DNA of 64,000 bases from Streptomyces lasiicapitis (GTDB lineage Bacteria; Actinomycetota; Actinomycetes; Streptomycetales; Streptomycetaceae), in contig NZ_BMNG01000014.1 of assembly GCF_014646335.1 (NCBI RefSeq), positions 1-64,000 on the forward strand, in the 5' to 3' direction. Numbering within the stretch: position 1 is the first letter of the stretch; each line of letters starts with the position of its first letter. The notes beneath the pieces are model-generated. The model had not been told where the DNA came from. It made no database searches and saw nothing but the letters and a program-made list of their open reading frames with translations. Both the position numbers and the translations under genes were made by a program. This document shows positions 17,222 through 26,371 of the stretch, in pieces.

Positions 17222-18565
17222 ATGAATGGGGTTGGAATGCGCGACGACAGCCGCACGGATATGGGCGGTGGAGCGCCCGCTACCGGCCGGAACTCCCTGA
17301 GTCGCCGAGGTGCGATCGGACTTGGAGTCGGTGCCGCGGCGGCCTTCGGCCTGACTGCCTGCGGCTCCGGTTCCGGCGATTCGGGATCGGGCGCGGACGC
17401 GGCCAAGGACGGAAACGGAAAGCCGGGCGAGCCGAGCCGCCCCGCGAAGCCGATCGGCGACGGTTCCACGGCATTCACCGGCAAGCAGCCGAACCAGCCC
17501 GAGAAGCCGCGCCCCCTCGAGCCGGGCGAAACGCCCCCGCAGTTCGTCGTGTTCTCCTGGGACGGCGCCGGCGAAGTCGGCAACGGACTGTTCCCGCGCT
17601 TCCTGAAGCTCGCGAAGGAGCACGACGCGCGGATGACGTTCTTCCTCTCCGGGCTCTATCTGCTCCCCGAATCCAAGAAGCGGCTCTACCGGCCGCCGAA
17701 CAACGGCGTCGGCGCCTCCGACATCGGTTATCTCACCGACGGTCACATCAAGGACACACTGAAGTACGTGCGGCAGGCGTGGCTGGAGGGCCATGAGATA
17801 GGCACGCACTTCAACGGCCACTTCTGCGCCGGCACCGGTTCCGTCGGGAACTGGACGCCCGCCCAGTGGCAGTCCGAGATCGACCAGGCCAAGTCCTTCG
17901 TGACGAAGTGGCGTACGAACACCGGCTGGGACGACCTGCCGCCGCTGCCCTTCGACTACGAGAAGGAACTCATCGGCGGCCGCACCCCCTGCCTGCTCGG
18001 CCAGGACAACCTGCTGCCGACCGCCAAGAAGCTCGGCTGGCGCTACGACGCCTCCTCGCCGGGCGGCCGCCAGAAGTGGCCCGACAAGAAGATGGGCATC
18101 TGGGACCTGCCGCTGCAGGCCGTGCCCTTCCCCGGCCACTCCTTCGAGGTCCTCTCGATGGACTACAACATCCTGGCCAACCAGTCGAAGAACTCCACCA
18201 AGGCCCCGCCGGCCAACTACCCGGGCTGGCGCAAGCAGGCCACCGCGGCCTACCTCAAGGGCTTCGAGCGGGCCTACGGCTCCAACCGCGCCCCCTTCTT
18301 CATCGGCAACCACTTCGAGGAGTGGAACGGCGGCATCTACATGGACGCCGTCGAGGCCGCCCTCAAGGGCATGGCCGGCAAGAAGGACGTACGCCTGGTC
18401 TCCTTCCGGCAGTTCGTGGACTGGCTCGACGTGCAGAAGCCCGAGGTCCTCGCCAAGCTGCGCGGCCTGGAGGTCGGGCAGAAGCCGGCCGGCGGCTGGA
18501 AGAGCTACCTCGGCGGCGCCTCGTCCGACAGCCGCACGGACGCCGAGAAGGACAACGCGGCCTGA
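17222..18565 (+). CDS. Tat-type lipoprotein with NodB-like deacetylase fold
   Basis: The 447-residue product has a twin-arginine leader (NSLSRRGAIGLGVGAAAAFG) followed by a lipobox LTAC near residue 42, then a Gly/Asp/Lys/Pro linker. From about residue 100 the sequence follows a polysaccharide deacetylase fold: QFVVFSWDGAGEVGN in place of the TFDDG motif (only one Asp kept) and HEIGTHFNGHFC (H-x3-H metal ligands). The loss of the first Asp makes catalysis doubtful. It lies between the hemL operon and the cytochrome c maturation genes, as in S. coelicolor, and may help anchor or process something in that pathway, though this is inference. Confidence 0.8.
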   Translation: MNGVGMRDDSRTDMGGGAPATGRNSLSRRGAIGLGVGAAAAFGLTACGSGSGDSGSGADAAKDGNGKPGEPSRPAKPIGDGSTAFTGKQPNQPEKPRPLEPGETPPQFVVFSWDGAGEVGNGLFPRFLKLAKEHDARMTFFLSGLYLLPESKKRLYRPPNNGVGASDIGYLTDGHIKDTLKYVRQAWLEGHEIGTHFNGHFCAGTGSVGNWTPAQWQSEIDQAKSFVTKWRTNTGWDDLPPLPFDYEKELIGGRTPCLLGQDNLLPTAKKLGWRYDASSPGGRQKWPDKKMGIWDLPLQAVPFPGHSFEVLSMDYNILANQSKNSTKAPPANYPGWRKQATAAYLKGFERAYGSNRAPFFIGNHFEEWNGGIYMDAVEAALKGMAGKKDVRLVSFRQFVDWLDVQKPEVLAKLRGLEVGQKPAGGWKSYLGGASSDSRTDAEKDNAA

Positions 18566-18678
18566 CCGGCGCCGGGCAACGCGGCCTGAACTCGCCCGGA
18601 AAGCCCGTCTGAAATGGGACTTTCCGCTACTGCGGGGGGCGTCGAAGATCCCCGAAACGGGCATGCGAAACTTTTCAC

Positions 18679-19323
18679 ATGAGTGCCGCCTGCCGCGCCC
18701 CCCGCAGCCCGAACCGCAGCCTCCGTCGAAGCGCCCGCAGTCGTCGCAGTCGCGCGACGCTGCTGGCGGCGGGCGCCGCGGCGGTTGCCCTGACCCTGTC
18801 GGCGTGCAGCTCGGGCGGCACCTCCGGCGGCTCCGGCAAGACCAACTTCATCACCGGCAAGGACGGCATCGCCACCGTCAAGAAGGGCGACCGGCACGAC
18901 GCGCCCGGCCTCGACGGCGAGACCCTCGACGGCAAGCAGCTGAGCATCGACGACTACAAGGGCAAGGTCGTCGTCCTCAACGTCTGGGGCTCCTGGTGCC
19001 CGCCCTGCCGGGCCGAGGCGCCGAACTTCGTGAAGGTCGCGGCCGCCACCAAGGGCGACGTGCAGTTCGTCGGCATCAACGCCCGCGACCCGCAGAAGGG
19101 CCCGGCGATCTCCTTCGAGAAGGACTACAAGGTCACCTACCCGAGCCTGTACGACCCGATGGGCAAGCTGATGCTGCGCTTCCCCAAGGGCACGCTGAAC
19201 CCGCAGTTCATCCCGTCGACCATCGTCGTCGACCGGGACGGCAAGATCGCGGCGCGCTCCCAGCAGCCCCTCAACGAGGAGAAGCTGCGCAAGATGGTCG
19301 ACCCCGTGATCGCGGAGAAGTGA
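18679..19323 (+). CDS. resA: TlpA/ResA-type thiol-disulfide lipoprotein
   Basis: This 214-residue lipoprotein has an Arg-rich N-terminus, a hydrophobic segment and the lipobox LSAC (Cys43). The thioredoxin fold follows, with NVWGSWCPPCRAEAPNF (redox pair Cys107/Cys110) and cis-Pro in FIPSTIVVDRDG. ResA keeps the CXXCH haem-binding cysteines of apocytochrome c reduced outside the membrane. It is followed by CcdA, ResB and CcsB genes with overlapping or near-touching ends, so it heads a system II cytochrome c maturation operon. The symbol follows the B. subtilis name. Confidence 0.92.
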   Translation: MSAACRAPRSPNRSLRRSARSRRSRATLLAAGAAAVALTLSACSSGGTSGGSGKTNFITGKDGIATVKKGDRHDAPGLDGETLDGKQLSIDDYKGKVVVLNVWGSWCPPCRAEAPNFVKVAAATKGDVQFVGINARDPQKGPAISFEKDYKVTYPSLYDPMGKLMLRFPKGTLNPQFIPSTIVVDRDGKIAARSQQPLNEEKLRKMVDPVIAEK

Positions 19324-20108
19324 GCGCCTTGTCCGCCACCCTCGCCACCACGACGCTCGCCGCGTACGGCCAGAACGACACCGTCATGAGCGGCGCGCTG
19401 CTGCTCGCCCTGCCGCTCGCCCTCCTCGGCGGGCTCGTGTCGTTCTTCTCCCCGTGCGTCCTGCCGCTCGTGCCCGGCTATCTGTCGTACGTCACCGGCG
19501 TCAGCGGCACCGACCTCGCCGACGCCCGGCGCGGGCGGATGGCGGCGGGCGCCACCCTCTTCGTGCTCGGCTTCACCGTCGTGTTCGTCTCCGGCGGCGC
19601 CCTCTTCGGCTACTTCGGCCAGAACCTCCAGGACTACCAGAGCGTCATAACGCGAGTCCTCGGCGTCCTGATGCTCGTGCTCGGGTTCTTCTTCATGGGC
19701 CTCATGCCCTGGCTCAGCCAGCGCGAGTTCCGCTTCCACAAGAAGCCCGCCGTCGGGCTCGCGGGCGCGCCGCTGCTCGGCGCGCTCTTCGCCGTCGGCT
19801 GGGCGCCCTGCGTCGGACCGACGCTCGCGTCCGTGAACGCGCTCGCGATGAGCGAGGCGAGCGCCGGGCGCGGGGCCCTGCTGAACGTGGCGTACTGTCT
19901 GGGACTCGGGCTGCCGTTCATCATCGCGGCGGTCACCTTCCGCAAGGCGCTCGGCGCGTTCGGCTGGGTCAAGCGGCACTACGTGTGGGTGATGCGCGCG
20001 GGCGGCGGCATGATGATCGTGACCGGCCTGCTGATGCTGACCGGCGTCTGGGACAGCGTGCTTCAGCAGATGCAGGTCTGGAGCAACGGTTACTCGGTGG
20101 GGATCTGA
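19320..20108 (+). CDS. ccdA: cytochrome c biogenesis protein CcdA (thiol transporter)
   Basis: The GTG start at 19320 overlaps the ResA stop (GTGA); the product has 262 residues. Six or more hydrophobic helices are seen. The first functional helix has FFSPCVLPLVPGYLSYV and a later one GWAPCVGPTLASV; the two PC motifs are the cysteine pair that carries electrons across the membrane from cytoplasmic thioredoxin to ResA. It ends three bases before the ResB start, consistent with one operon. Confidence 0.94.
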   Translation: MSALSATLATTTLAAYGQNDTVMSGALLLALPLALLGGLVSFFSPCVLPLVPGYLSYVTGVSGTDLADARRGRMAAGATLFVLGFTVVFVSGGALFGYFGQNLQDYQSVITRVLGVLMLVLGFFFMGLMPWLSQREFRFHKKPAVGLAGAPLLGALFAVGWAPCVGPTLASVNALAMSEASAGRGALLNVAYCLGLGLPFIIAAVTFRKALGAFGWVKRHYVWVMRAGGGMMIVTGLLMLTGVWDSVLQQMQVWSNGYSVGI

Positions 20109-20111
20109 TCC

Positions 20112-21977
20112 ATGAGCAAGACCACGACCAGCGCCGACCGCGACGCCACCGGCGCCAAGGGCGACCGTGACACCACCGGCGCCCAAGACGAAGTCGGCGA
20201 ACTCGGCGCCGCGGGCGCGCAGCTCTCCACCGCCCCCCTCGACGACGCCGCGGGCCCCGCCTCCGGGCCGAACATGCCCGCGCTCGGCGTCATCGGCTGG
20301 ATCCGCTGGTTCTGGCGGCAGCTCACCTCGATGCGGGTCGCGCTCCTGCTGCTCCTGCTGCTTTCCCTCGGCTCGATCCCGGGCTCGCTGATCCCGCAGG
20401 AGAACCCCGACGCGCTGAAGGTCGAGGACTTCAAGGCGGCCCACACCACGCTCGGGCCGCTCTACGACAAGCTCGGCCTCTTCCACGTCTACAGCTCGGT
20501 GTGGTTCTCCGCGATCTACATCCTGCTGTTCGTCTCGCTCATCGGCTGCATCGTGCCGCGCACCTGGCAGTTCGTCGGCCAGCTCCGCGGCCGCCCGCCG
20601 GCCGCCCCCAAGCGGCTGACCCGGCTGCCCGCGTACACGACCTGGCGCACCGAGGCCACGCCCGACGAGGTGCACGAGGCCGCGCGGCACCTGCTGAAGC
20701 AGCGCCGCTTTCGCGCGCACGAGACGGGCGGGTCCGTCGCCGCGGAGAAGGGCTATCTGCGCGAGGCCGGGAACCTGATGTTCCACGTCGCGCTGATCGT
20801 GATGCTGATCGCCTTCGCCGCCGGACAGCTCTTCAAGTCCGAGGGCGGCAAGCTGATCATGGAGGGCGACGGCTTCTCCAACACCCTCACGCAGTACGAC
20901 GACTTCAAGTCCGGCAGCCTCTTCGACACCGAGAACCTCGCGCCGTTCAGCTTCAGGCTGGACCGCTTCGAGGGGACGTACGAGAACTCGGGCCCCGAGC
21001 GCGGCACCGCCCGCACCTACAAGGCCCACGTCACGTACAGCGAGGGCGCGCACGGTCCCGAGAAGAAGAAGGCCATCGAGGTCAACAAGCCCCTTGAGGT
21101 CGACGGCTCGAAGGTCTACCTCATCGGCCACGGCTACGCGCCCACCGTCACCGTCCGCGACGGCAAGGGCAAGGTCGTCCAGCGGGTCTCCGTGCCGCTG
21201 CTTCCCATCGACTCCATGGGTACGGCCACCGGCGCCATCAAGATCCTCGACGGCTACCGGAACAAGGACGGCAAGAAGGAGCAGCTCGGCTTCAACGCCT
21301 TCTTCGTGCCGACGTTCGCCGGTGAGGGCAACGGCCAGATGTTCTCCCAGTTCCCCGCGCCCTTCAATCCGCGGCTCGCGCTGTCGGCGTACCACGGCAG
21401 CCTCGGCGTGGACTCCGGTGTGCCGCAGAACGTGTACCAGCTGGACACGCGGAAGATGAAGAAGTTCAAGGACGCCAAGGGCGAGCTGCTGAAGAAGCGG
21501 CTGAAGATCGGCGAGACCCTGAAGCTGCCCGACGGCGCAGGCTCGATCACCTTCGACAAGGAGCTCAAGCAGTGGGCGAGCTTCCAGATCTCGCAGGAGC
21601 CCAGCAGCAAGTGGGCGCTCGGCGGCGCGATCGCCGCCATCGCGGGCCTCGCCGGTTCGCTGTTCATCTCGCGGCGCCGCGTGTGGGTCCGGGCCACGGC
21701 GGGCGCCGACGGCGTCACCGTCGTGGAGATGGCGGGCCTCGGCCGCAGCGAGTCCGCGAAGGTCCCCGAGGAACTCGGCGTCCTGGCCGCAGCCCTGCAC
21801 GAAACCGCGCCGAGCGCGCCGGACGCGGACACGGACCCTGACACCGGGTCCGACACCGACACGGCCGCCGAGTCGACCGAAGCCGGTGCCGAAGCCGGTG
21901 CCGAAGCCGACTCCAAGACCCCGTCCGACCCCGACCCCACCCCCGATGTTGTTCCTGCCGAAGGGGCTGAGAAGTGA
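20112..21977 (+). CDS. resB: cytochrome c biogenesis protein ResB (Ccs1)
   Basis: The 621-residue protein has an N-terminal charged, disordered part (about 1-60), membrane helices near WFWRQLTSMRVALLLLLLL, SVWFSAIYILLFVSLIGC and LMFHVALIVMLIAFAAGQ, a large external domain, and a last helix near residue 510. It then has an acidic Asp/Thr/Ala-rich C-terminal tail of about 90 residues. ResB and CcsB form the haem exporter and cytochrome c synthetase of system II. Its stop overlaps the CcsB start by four bases. Confidence 0.94.
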   Translation: MSKTTTSADRDATGAKGDRDTTGAQDEVGELGAAGAQLSTAPLDDAAGPASGPNMPALGVIGWIRWFWRQLTSMRVALLLLLLLSLGSIPGSLIPQENPDALKVEDFKAAHTTLGPLYDKLGLFHVYSSVWFSAIYILLFVSLIGCIVPRTWQFVGQLRGRPPAAPKRLTRLPAYTTWRTEATPDEVHEAARHLLKQRRFRAHETGGSVAAEKGYLREAGNLMFHVALIVMLIAFAAGQLFKSEGGKLIMEGDGFSNTLTQYDDFKSGSLFDTENLAPFSFRLDRFEGTYENSGPERGTARTYKAHVTYSEGAHGPEKKKAIEVNKPLEVDGSKVYLIGHGYAPTVTVRDGKGKVVQRVSVPLLPIDSMGTATGAIKILDGYRNKDGKKEQLGFNAFFVPTFAGEGNGQMFSQFPAPFNPRLALSAYHGSLGVDSGVPQNVYQLDTRKMKKFKDAKGELLKKRLKIGETLKLPDGAGSITFDKELKQWASFQISQEPSSKWALGGAIAAIAGLAGSLFISRRRVWVRATAGADGVTVVEMAGLGRSESAKVPEELGVLAAALHETAPSAPDADTDPDTGSDTDTAAESTEAGAEAGAEADSKTPSDPDPTPDVVPAEGAEK

Positions 21978-23131
21978 CTCTCGCCACCACCCTCGCCGCC
22001 GAGCCGAACGAGAACCTCGCGCACATCAGCAACGTGCTGATCTACTCCGCGATGGCCGTCTATCTGCTGGCCTTCTTCGCGCTCATGGCGGAGTGGCTGT
22101 TCGGCAGCCGCAGCAAGGTCTCCCGCACCGCCGCCGCGCTCACCGCGCAGACCGGTGACGCCGCCGCGCCCGCCGCCAAGGCGGCTGGTTCTTCCGGTCC
22201 CGCCGTCACCGTCCGCGCCAAGGGCGGCACGGCCACCCTGGAACGCCCCAAGCAGGCGGCCAAGGCGGCCGAATCCGGCGCGCCGAAGGTCGTCACGCGC
22301 GCCGCCGCGGGCAGCCGCGACGTGCCGGACGGCCCCGGCGCCGCCGCGGGCGACGAGCAGGGCGACCTCTACGGCCGCATCGCCGTCTCCCTCATCGGCC
22401 TCGGTTTCCTCATCGAGGTGGGCGGTGTCGTCACCCGCGCCATGTCGGTGCAGCGGGCGCCGTGGGGCAACATGTACGAGTTCAACATCACCTTCTCCTC
22501 GGTCGCCGTCGGCGTCTTCCTGACGCTGCTCGCCCTGAAGAAGAACGTGCGCTGGATCGGCCTGCCGCTGATCACCTCGGTCCTGCTCGACCTCGGCCTC
22601 GCGGTCACCGTCCTGTACACCGAGTCCGACCAGCTCGTCCCGGCCCTGCACTCGTACTGGCTGTGGATCCACGTCTCCACGGCGATCTTCTGCGGCGCCG
22701 CGTTCTACGTCGGCGCGGTCTCCACGATCGCGTACCTCTTCAAGGACAGTTACGAGGCCAAGCTGCAGAGCGGCGGCACGCCCGGCCGCTTCGCGACCTC
22801 CGTCATGGAGCGGCTGCCCGCGTCCGCCTCGCTCGACAAGTTCACGTACCGCATGAACGCGGCGATCTTCCCGCTGTGGACGTTCACGATCATCGCGGGC
22901 GCGATCTGGGCGGGCGACGCCTGGGGCCGCTACTGGGGCTGGGACCCCAAGGAGGTCTGGTCCTTCATCACCTGGGTCGCGTACGCCTGCTACCTGCACG
23001 CACGCGCCACGGCGGGCTGGAAGGGCCGCAAGGCCGCCTACCTCGCCCTGATCGCCTTCGGCTGCTGGCTGTTCAACTACTACGGCGTCAACATCTTCGT
23101 GAGCGGCAAGCACTCGTACGCCGGGGTCTGA
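21974..23131 (+). CDS. ccsB: cytochrome c biogenesis protein CcsB/CcsA (haem handling)
   Basis: The GTG start at 21974 overlaps the resB stop. The 385-residue product has an N-terminal helix, then an Ala-rich cytoplasmic linker (about 50-130), then a hydrophobic core with seven further helices. The haem-binding tryptophan-rich motif is WGRYWGWDPKEVWSFITW, and external histidines flank it (ALHSYWLWIHVSTA, VSGKHSYAGV). This is the synthetase partner of ResB. The long linker is usual in actinobacteria. A strong hairpin follows the stop. Confidence 0.95.
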   Translation: MTLATTLAAEPNENLAHISNVLIYSAMAVYLLAFFALMAEWLFGSRSKVSRTAAALTAQTGDAAAPAAKAAGSSGPAVTVRAKGGTATLERPKQAAKAAESGAPKVVTRAAAGSRDVPDGPGAAAGDEQGDLYGRIAVSLIGLGFLIEVGGVVTRAMSVQRAPWGNMYEFNITFSSVAVGVFLTLLALKKNVRWIGLPLITSVLLDLGLAVTVLYTESDQLVPALHSYWLWIHVSTAIFCGAAFYVGAVSTIAYLFKDSYEAKLQSGGTPGRFATSVMERLPASASLDKFTYRMNAAIFPLWTFTIIAGAIWAGDAWGRYWGWDPKEVWSFITWVAYACYLHARATAGWKGRKAAYLALIAFGCWLFNYYGVNIFVSGKHSYAGV

Positions 23132-23147
23132 TCCGGCGGTCGGCAGG

Positions 23148-23183
23148 GGCCGGTTTCTGTGGCGCGGGTCACAGGAACCGGCC
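23148..23183 (+). terminator. rho-independent terminator after ccsB
   Basis: The arms 23148-23161 and 23170-23183 (GGCCGGTTTCTGTG and CACAGGAACCGGCC) pair over 13 of 14 bases around an 8-base loop and are followed by TTTG. This ends the cytochrome c operon and separates it from the sigma factor gene. Confidence 0.75.
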
Positions 23184-23208
23184 TTTGTCGTACGGACAGT
23201 TAGAGGGC

Positions 23209-23844
23209 GTGGACACGAATCAGGGGGAACTCGCGGCACAGCGGCGGCAGGCGCGCGTACGGATCCGGGGCTCGGACCCCGACGCCTTCGGCGAACTCTT
23301 CGACGCCTACGCCCGCTCCGTCTACAACCACGCCTACCGCCTGACGGGCGACTGGTCGGCGGCCGAGGACATCGTCTCGCTCACGTTCCTGGAGGCGTGG
23401 CGGCTGCGCGAGAAGGTGGACGTCGACGGCGGTTCGCTGCGCCCGTGGCTGCTCGGCATCGCCACGAACGTGACCCGCAACCAGCGCCGCGCCGCCCGCC
23501 GCCACACGGCCGCCATGGCCCGCCTCCCGCGCGACGAGTCCGTCGCCGACTTCGCCGAGGAGGTCGCGGGACGCGTCGACGACAAGGAGCAACTCGCCCT
23601 TGTCCAGGCTGCGTTGGCGAAGCTGCGGCGCGCGGAGCGTGAGGTGCTCGCGCTGTGCGTGTGGTCGGGGCTCGGGTACGAGGCGGCGGCAGCGGCGTTG
23701 GACATTCCGGTGGGGACGGTACGTTCGCGGCTCTCCAGAGCCCGTACAAAACTCGCGAAAGCGATGGAACCGCCCCAGGGGCGCGGACAGGTGAGAGGTG
23801 ACCGCGCGACCGCGGTCAGGCCCATCCAGGAGGGAAACCGATGA
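23209..23844 (+). CDS. ECF-type RNA polymerase sigma factor
   Basis: I start at GTG 23209, directly after AGAGGG, giving 211 residues. Region 2 is FGELFDAYARSVYNHAYRLTGD with SAAEDIVSLTFLEAWR, and region 4 is LALVQAALAKLRRAEREVLAL with the helix-turn-helix LGYEAAAAALDIPVGTVRSRLSRA. It has no extra C-terminal domain. The ATGA overlap with the next gene, which has a single membrane helix, suggests that the partner acts as its membrane-bound antagonist. The target promoter is unknown. Confidence 0.9.
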   Translation: MDTNQGELAAQRRQARVRIRGSDPDAFGELFDAYARSVYNHAYRLTGDWSAAEDIVSLTFLEAWRLREKVDVDGGSLRPWLLGIATNVTRNQRRAARRHTAAMARLPRDESVADFAEEVAGRVDDKEQLALVQAALAKLRRAEREVLALCVWSGLGYEAAAAALDIPVGTVRSRLSRARTKLAKAMEPPQGRGQVRGDRATAVRPIQEGNR

Positions 23845-24791
23845 AGTCCCAGGCCGACCCCGACTTCCCGACCTCCCCGTCGCCGAGCGAGCGGGACCTC
23901 CCGCCGGGCCGTCACCTTCTGCTCAGGGAGCACCTGATGACCGAGATCCGGCAGAGCGAGAGCAAGACCCGGGCCGAGGCCCCCGAGCCCGCCGCTCCGC
24001 GACGGCGCAAGCCGTGGCTGCGGCCCGTGCTCGTCGCGGGCGCGGTGGCCGCGTCCGTCGCGGCGGGGCTGCTCGTCGCCTCGCCGTTCGGCGGCGACTC
24101 GGCGGAGGCCGCGCCGTCCAAGGAGGCGGTGGCCATGCTGAAGGAGATCGCGGCGGCCGCGAAGCGCTCGCCCGCGCCCAAGGACGTACGGGACGACCAG
24201 TTCACCTACATCAAGAGCAAGGTGGCCTACAGCTCGGAGGAAGGGCTGGACCCCCTGCACCAGCGGGAGATCTGGCTGTCCGTGGACGGCAGGCACACAG
24301 GGCTGCTGCACGAGCCCGTGAACGACCACAAGAACGTGCGCATGAAGCCGGAGCTGCCCCTGGCCGATTACGACAGCAACTACCGCAACCTGGAGAAGCT
24401 GCCGACCGACCCGGTCAACATGTTCGACTGGCTGAACAAGGTGGCCGACCGGGACAGCAACGGCAAACCCTTCGTGGTCGTCGGCGACATCACCCGCGAG
24501 GCCCTGATGCCGCCGGAGCAGGCCGCCGCCCTCTACCTCGCCGCGGCGAAGATCCCCGGCGTGGAGCTGGACGACGACGCCGTCGACGCGGCGGGGCGGC
24601 ACGGCGTCGCCATCACCTGGGAGAACGACGGGACGCGCGAAGAGCTGCTCTTCGACAGGAAGACCAAGGCGTACCTGGGCGAGCGCAGCGTCCTGACGGA
24701 GGACAAGCCGTTCGGCAAGAAGGGCGAAGTGTTGGCCGACACCGCCGTCCTGGAGCGGAAGGTCGTCGACAAGGCGGGCGAACGCCCGTAG
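23841..24791 (+). CDS. CU044_5270-type membrane protein, probable sigma-factor partner
   Basis: This 316-residue protein has a cytoplasmic N-terminus of about 55 residues, one membrane helix (PVLVAGAVAASVAAGLLVASPF, about 58-82) and an external domain. The outside part (DDQFTYIKSKVAYSS, QREIWLSVDGRHTGLLHEP, PTDPVNMFDWLNKV) matches the CU044_5270 family, members of which sit next to ECF sigma genes. No classical anti-sigma zinc motif is seen, so the anti-sigma role rests on context and topology. Translation is coupled to the sigma gene by ATGA. Confidence 0.82.
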   Translation: MKSQADPDFPTSPSPSERDLPPGRHLLLREHLMTEIRQSESKTRAEAPEPAAPRRRKPWLRPVLVAGAVAASVAAGLLVASPFGGDSAEAAPSKEAVAMLKEIAAAAKRSPAPKDVRDDQFTYIKSKVAYSSEEGLDPLHQREIWLSVDGRHTGLLHEPVNDHKNVRMKPELPLADYDSNYRNLEKLPTDPVNMFDWLNKVADRDSNGKPFVVVGDITREALMPPEQAAALYLAAAKIPGVELDDDAVDAAGRHGVAITWENDGTREELLFDRKTKAYLGERSVLTEDKPFGKKGEVLADTAVLERKVVDKAGERP

Positions 24792-24844
24792 CGGGACGCC
24801 GCCGGGTGCGTGACCCCGGGGGACGTGTGCGTGAGGCTTGGCCC

Positions 24845-25381
24845 ATGAGCGAAAGCAACGAAGCTGTCGAACACGGGACGAGCCGGACACGGGGGGACAC
24901 GCACACGCTGCACTGGGTGCTGAACCTGCAGCACCCCGTGGCGGAGGTATGGGCGGCGGTGGCCACCCCGGAGGGACTGCCGGGGTGGCTCGCCGCCGCC
25001 GACGTGCTGGAGCCGCGCCTCGGCGGGGCGGTCACGCTGCGCTGGCTCACTGTGCCTGCTCAGGGGGCTCCGCCCCCGGGTCCCGACCCTGCCGTCGCCG
25101 TGCACTCGGGCCGCGTCACCGCGTGGGACCCGGACGTCGTCGCCGAGTACAGCATCGACCTGCACGGGCGGTGCCGGTTCCACCTGGAGCCGGCCGGCAC
25201 CGGACGGTCGACGCTGCGCTTCACCAACGAACTGGTCAGCGACGACTCGTTCCGGCGGGACTGCCTCGCCGGGTGGCACCACCACTTCGAGTTCCTGGTG
25301 GACGCGCTGGGGGGCAGGCCGAAGGATTGGTCGACGTGGAGTGCGGACCGCTGGAGCGAGCTGCGAAGCCAGTACGACTAG
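24845..25381 (+). CDS. SRPBCC/AHSA1-domain protein
   Basis: This 178-residue protein of the START-like helix-grip fold shows THTLHWVLNLQHPVAEVWAAVATPEGLPGW, the usual N-terminal signature, and a C-terminal AGWHHHFEFLVDALGG helix. Such proteins bind hydrophobic ligands. The DNA at 25063-25077 contains a short perfect GC hairpin, GGGGGC-TCC-GCCCCC, that encodes QGAPPPGPDP in a surface loop. The same kind of hairpin is common in Streptomyces intergenic repeats, so a small repeat insertion into the gene is possible. Confidence 0.82.
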   Translation: MSESNEAVEHGTSRTRGDTHTLHWVLNLQHPVAEVWAAVATPEGLPGWLAAADVLEPRLGGAVTLRWLTVPAQGAPPPGPDPAVAVHSGRVTAWDPDVVAEYSIDLHGRCRFHLEPAGTGRSTLRFTNELVSDDSFRRDCLAGWHHHFEFLVDALGGRPKDWSTWSADRWSELRSQYD

Positions 25382-25400
25382 GCGCGTGTCGTTGGTTTCC

Positions 25401-26321
25401 TCACGTGACCGTGATCGCGTCCAGCTGCGCCCGCAGATATACGTGCGAGTCCGTGCCGCGAACGTCCGTGCCCGGGTCGCACTCGTAGAAGTACACGAGC
25501 GACATCAGCTCCTCGGTGGGCGCGTCCGCCGGCGGCGGGAGCACGCGGTGGCGGCCCGAGCGCCAGCGGCCGTCCGTCCAACGGGCCATCAGGTCCCCGA
25601 TGTTGATGGTGAACGCGTCCGGGTCGAACGGCGCGTCCTGCCAGCCGTCGGCGTCCGTGAACACCTGGAGTCCGCCGCGGCCCGCCTGCCGGTCCAGGAC
25701 GGTGACCGTGCCGAAGTCCGTGTGCGCGCCGATGCGGAACTGGCCCGGCTGCGGTTCGCCCAGGACGTCCCTGGCCGGGTACCAGTTGATGTTGAAGCCC
25801 CAGGTGGGGTGGCCGGTGTGCCGGGTGAAGCAGTCCTCGTTCTCGCCGAGGGTGACGGCGAGCAGTTCGAGGAGCTCGTCGGAGAGGGTCCGCATCTGGG
25901 CCAGGTACGTCTGTACGTCGGCGCGCAGGGCCGGGGTTTCGCTCGGCCAGGTGTTGGGGGCGAACCACTCGGCGTCGACCTTCGCGTTGCCCGTCGGCTC
26001 GTCCGCGGCGAAGGAGAAGGACTCCTTCAGGTCGGGTGGGGAGGGGGCGCCCTCGGCGTACGAGTTCGCCTCGGCGCCGGGGCCGAGCCAGCCGCGGCCG
26101 CCGACCTTGGCGGTGTACGCCTCTTTGGTGGCGGGCGGGAGCAGGAAGAAGGCGCGGGCCTCGCGGCGGATGGCCGCCCGCAGGGCGGGGTCGACGCCGT
26201 GGCCGGTCACCAGGAGGAACCCGGCCGTGCGCAGCCCTTCGTCCACGGCGGAGATGATCTCGGCGCGAGCGCGGGGACTGGCGGTGCGCCAGCTACGCAG
26301 GTCGACGGTGGGGATCGTCAT
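25401..26321 (-). CDS. 2-oxoglutarate/Fe(II) dioxygenase, isopenicillin N synthase family
   Basis: The ATG at 26321 gives 306 residues; the longer frame upstream is repeat DNA. The family fold is clear: GFLLVTGHGVDP, AFFLLPPATKEAY, GFNINWYPARD. The iron triad is His-x-Asp in IGAHTDFGTVTVL and the distal His in SGRHRVLPPP. The DSBH core and Fe ligands indicate an active oxygenase. There are no biosynthetic neighbours, so it may be a stand-alone oxidase like those found in many Streptomyces rather than a beta-lactam enzyme. Confidence 0.9.
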   Translation of the reverse strand: MTIPTVDLRSWRTASPRARAEIISAVDEGLRTAGFLLVTGHGVDPALRAAIRREARAFFLLPPATKEAYTAKVGGRGWLGPGAEANSYAEGAPSPPDLKESFSFAADEPTGNAKVDAEWFAPNTWPSETPALRADVQTYLAQMRTLSDELLELLAVTLGENEDCFTRHTGHPTWGFNINWYPARDVLGEPQPGQFRIGAHTDFGTVTVLDRQAGRGGLQVFTDADGWQDAPFDPDAFTINIGDLMARWTDGRWRSGRHRVLPPPADAPTEELMSLVYFYECDPGTDVRGTDSHVYLRAQLDAITVT

Positions 26322-26371
26322 GCCCTCATGTTGCCCTCGCGGGGCGCCCCAGACCCGCCCCTTCACCGTAA

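Noticed and set aside
25401..26321. Isopenicillin N synthase for beta-lactam production
   Set aside because: Only family-level similarity; there is no ACV synthetase or other beta-lactam gene in the window.
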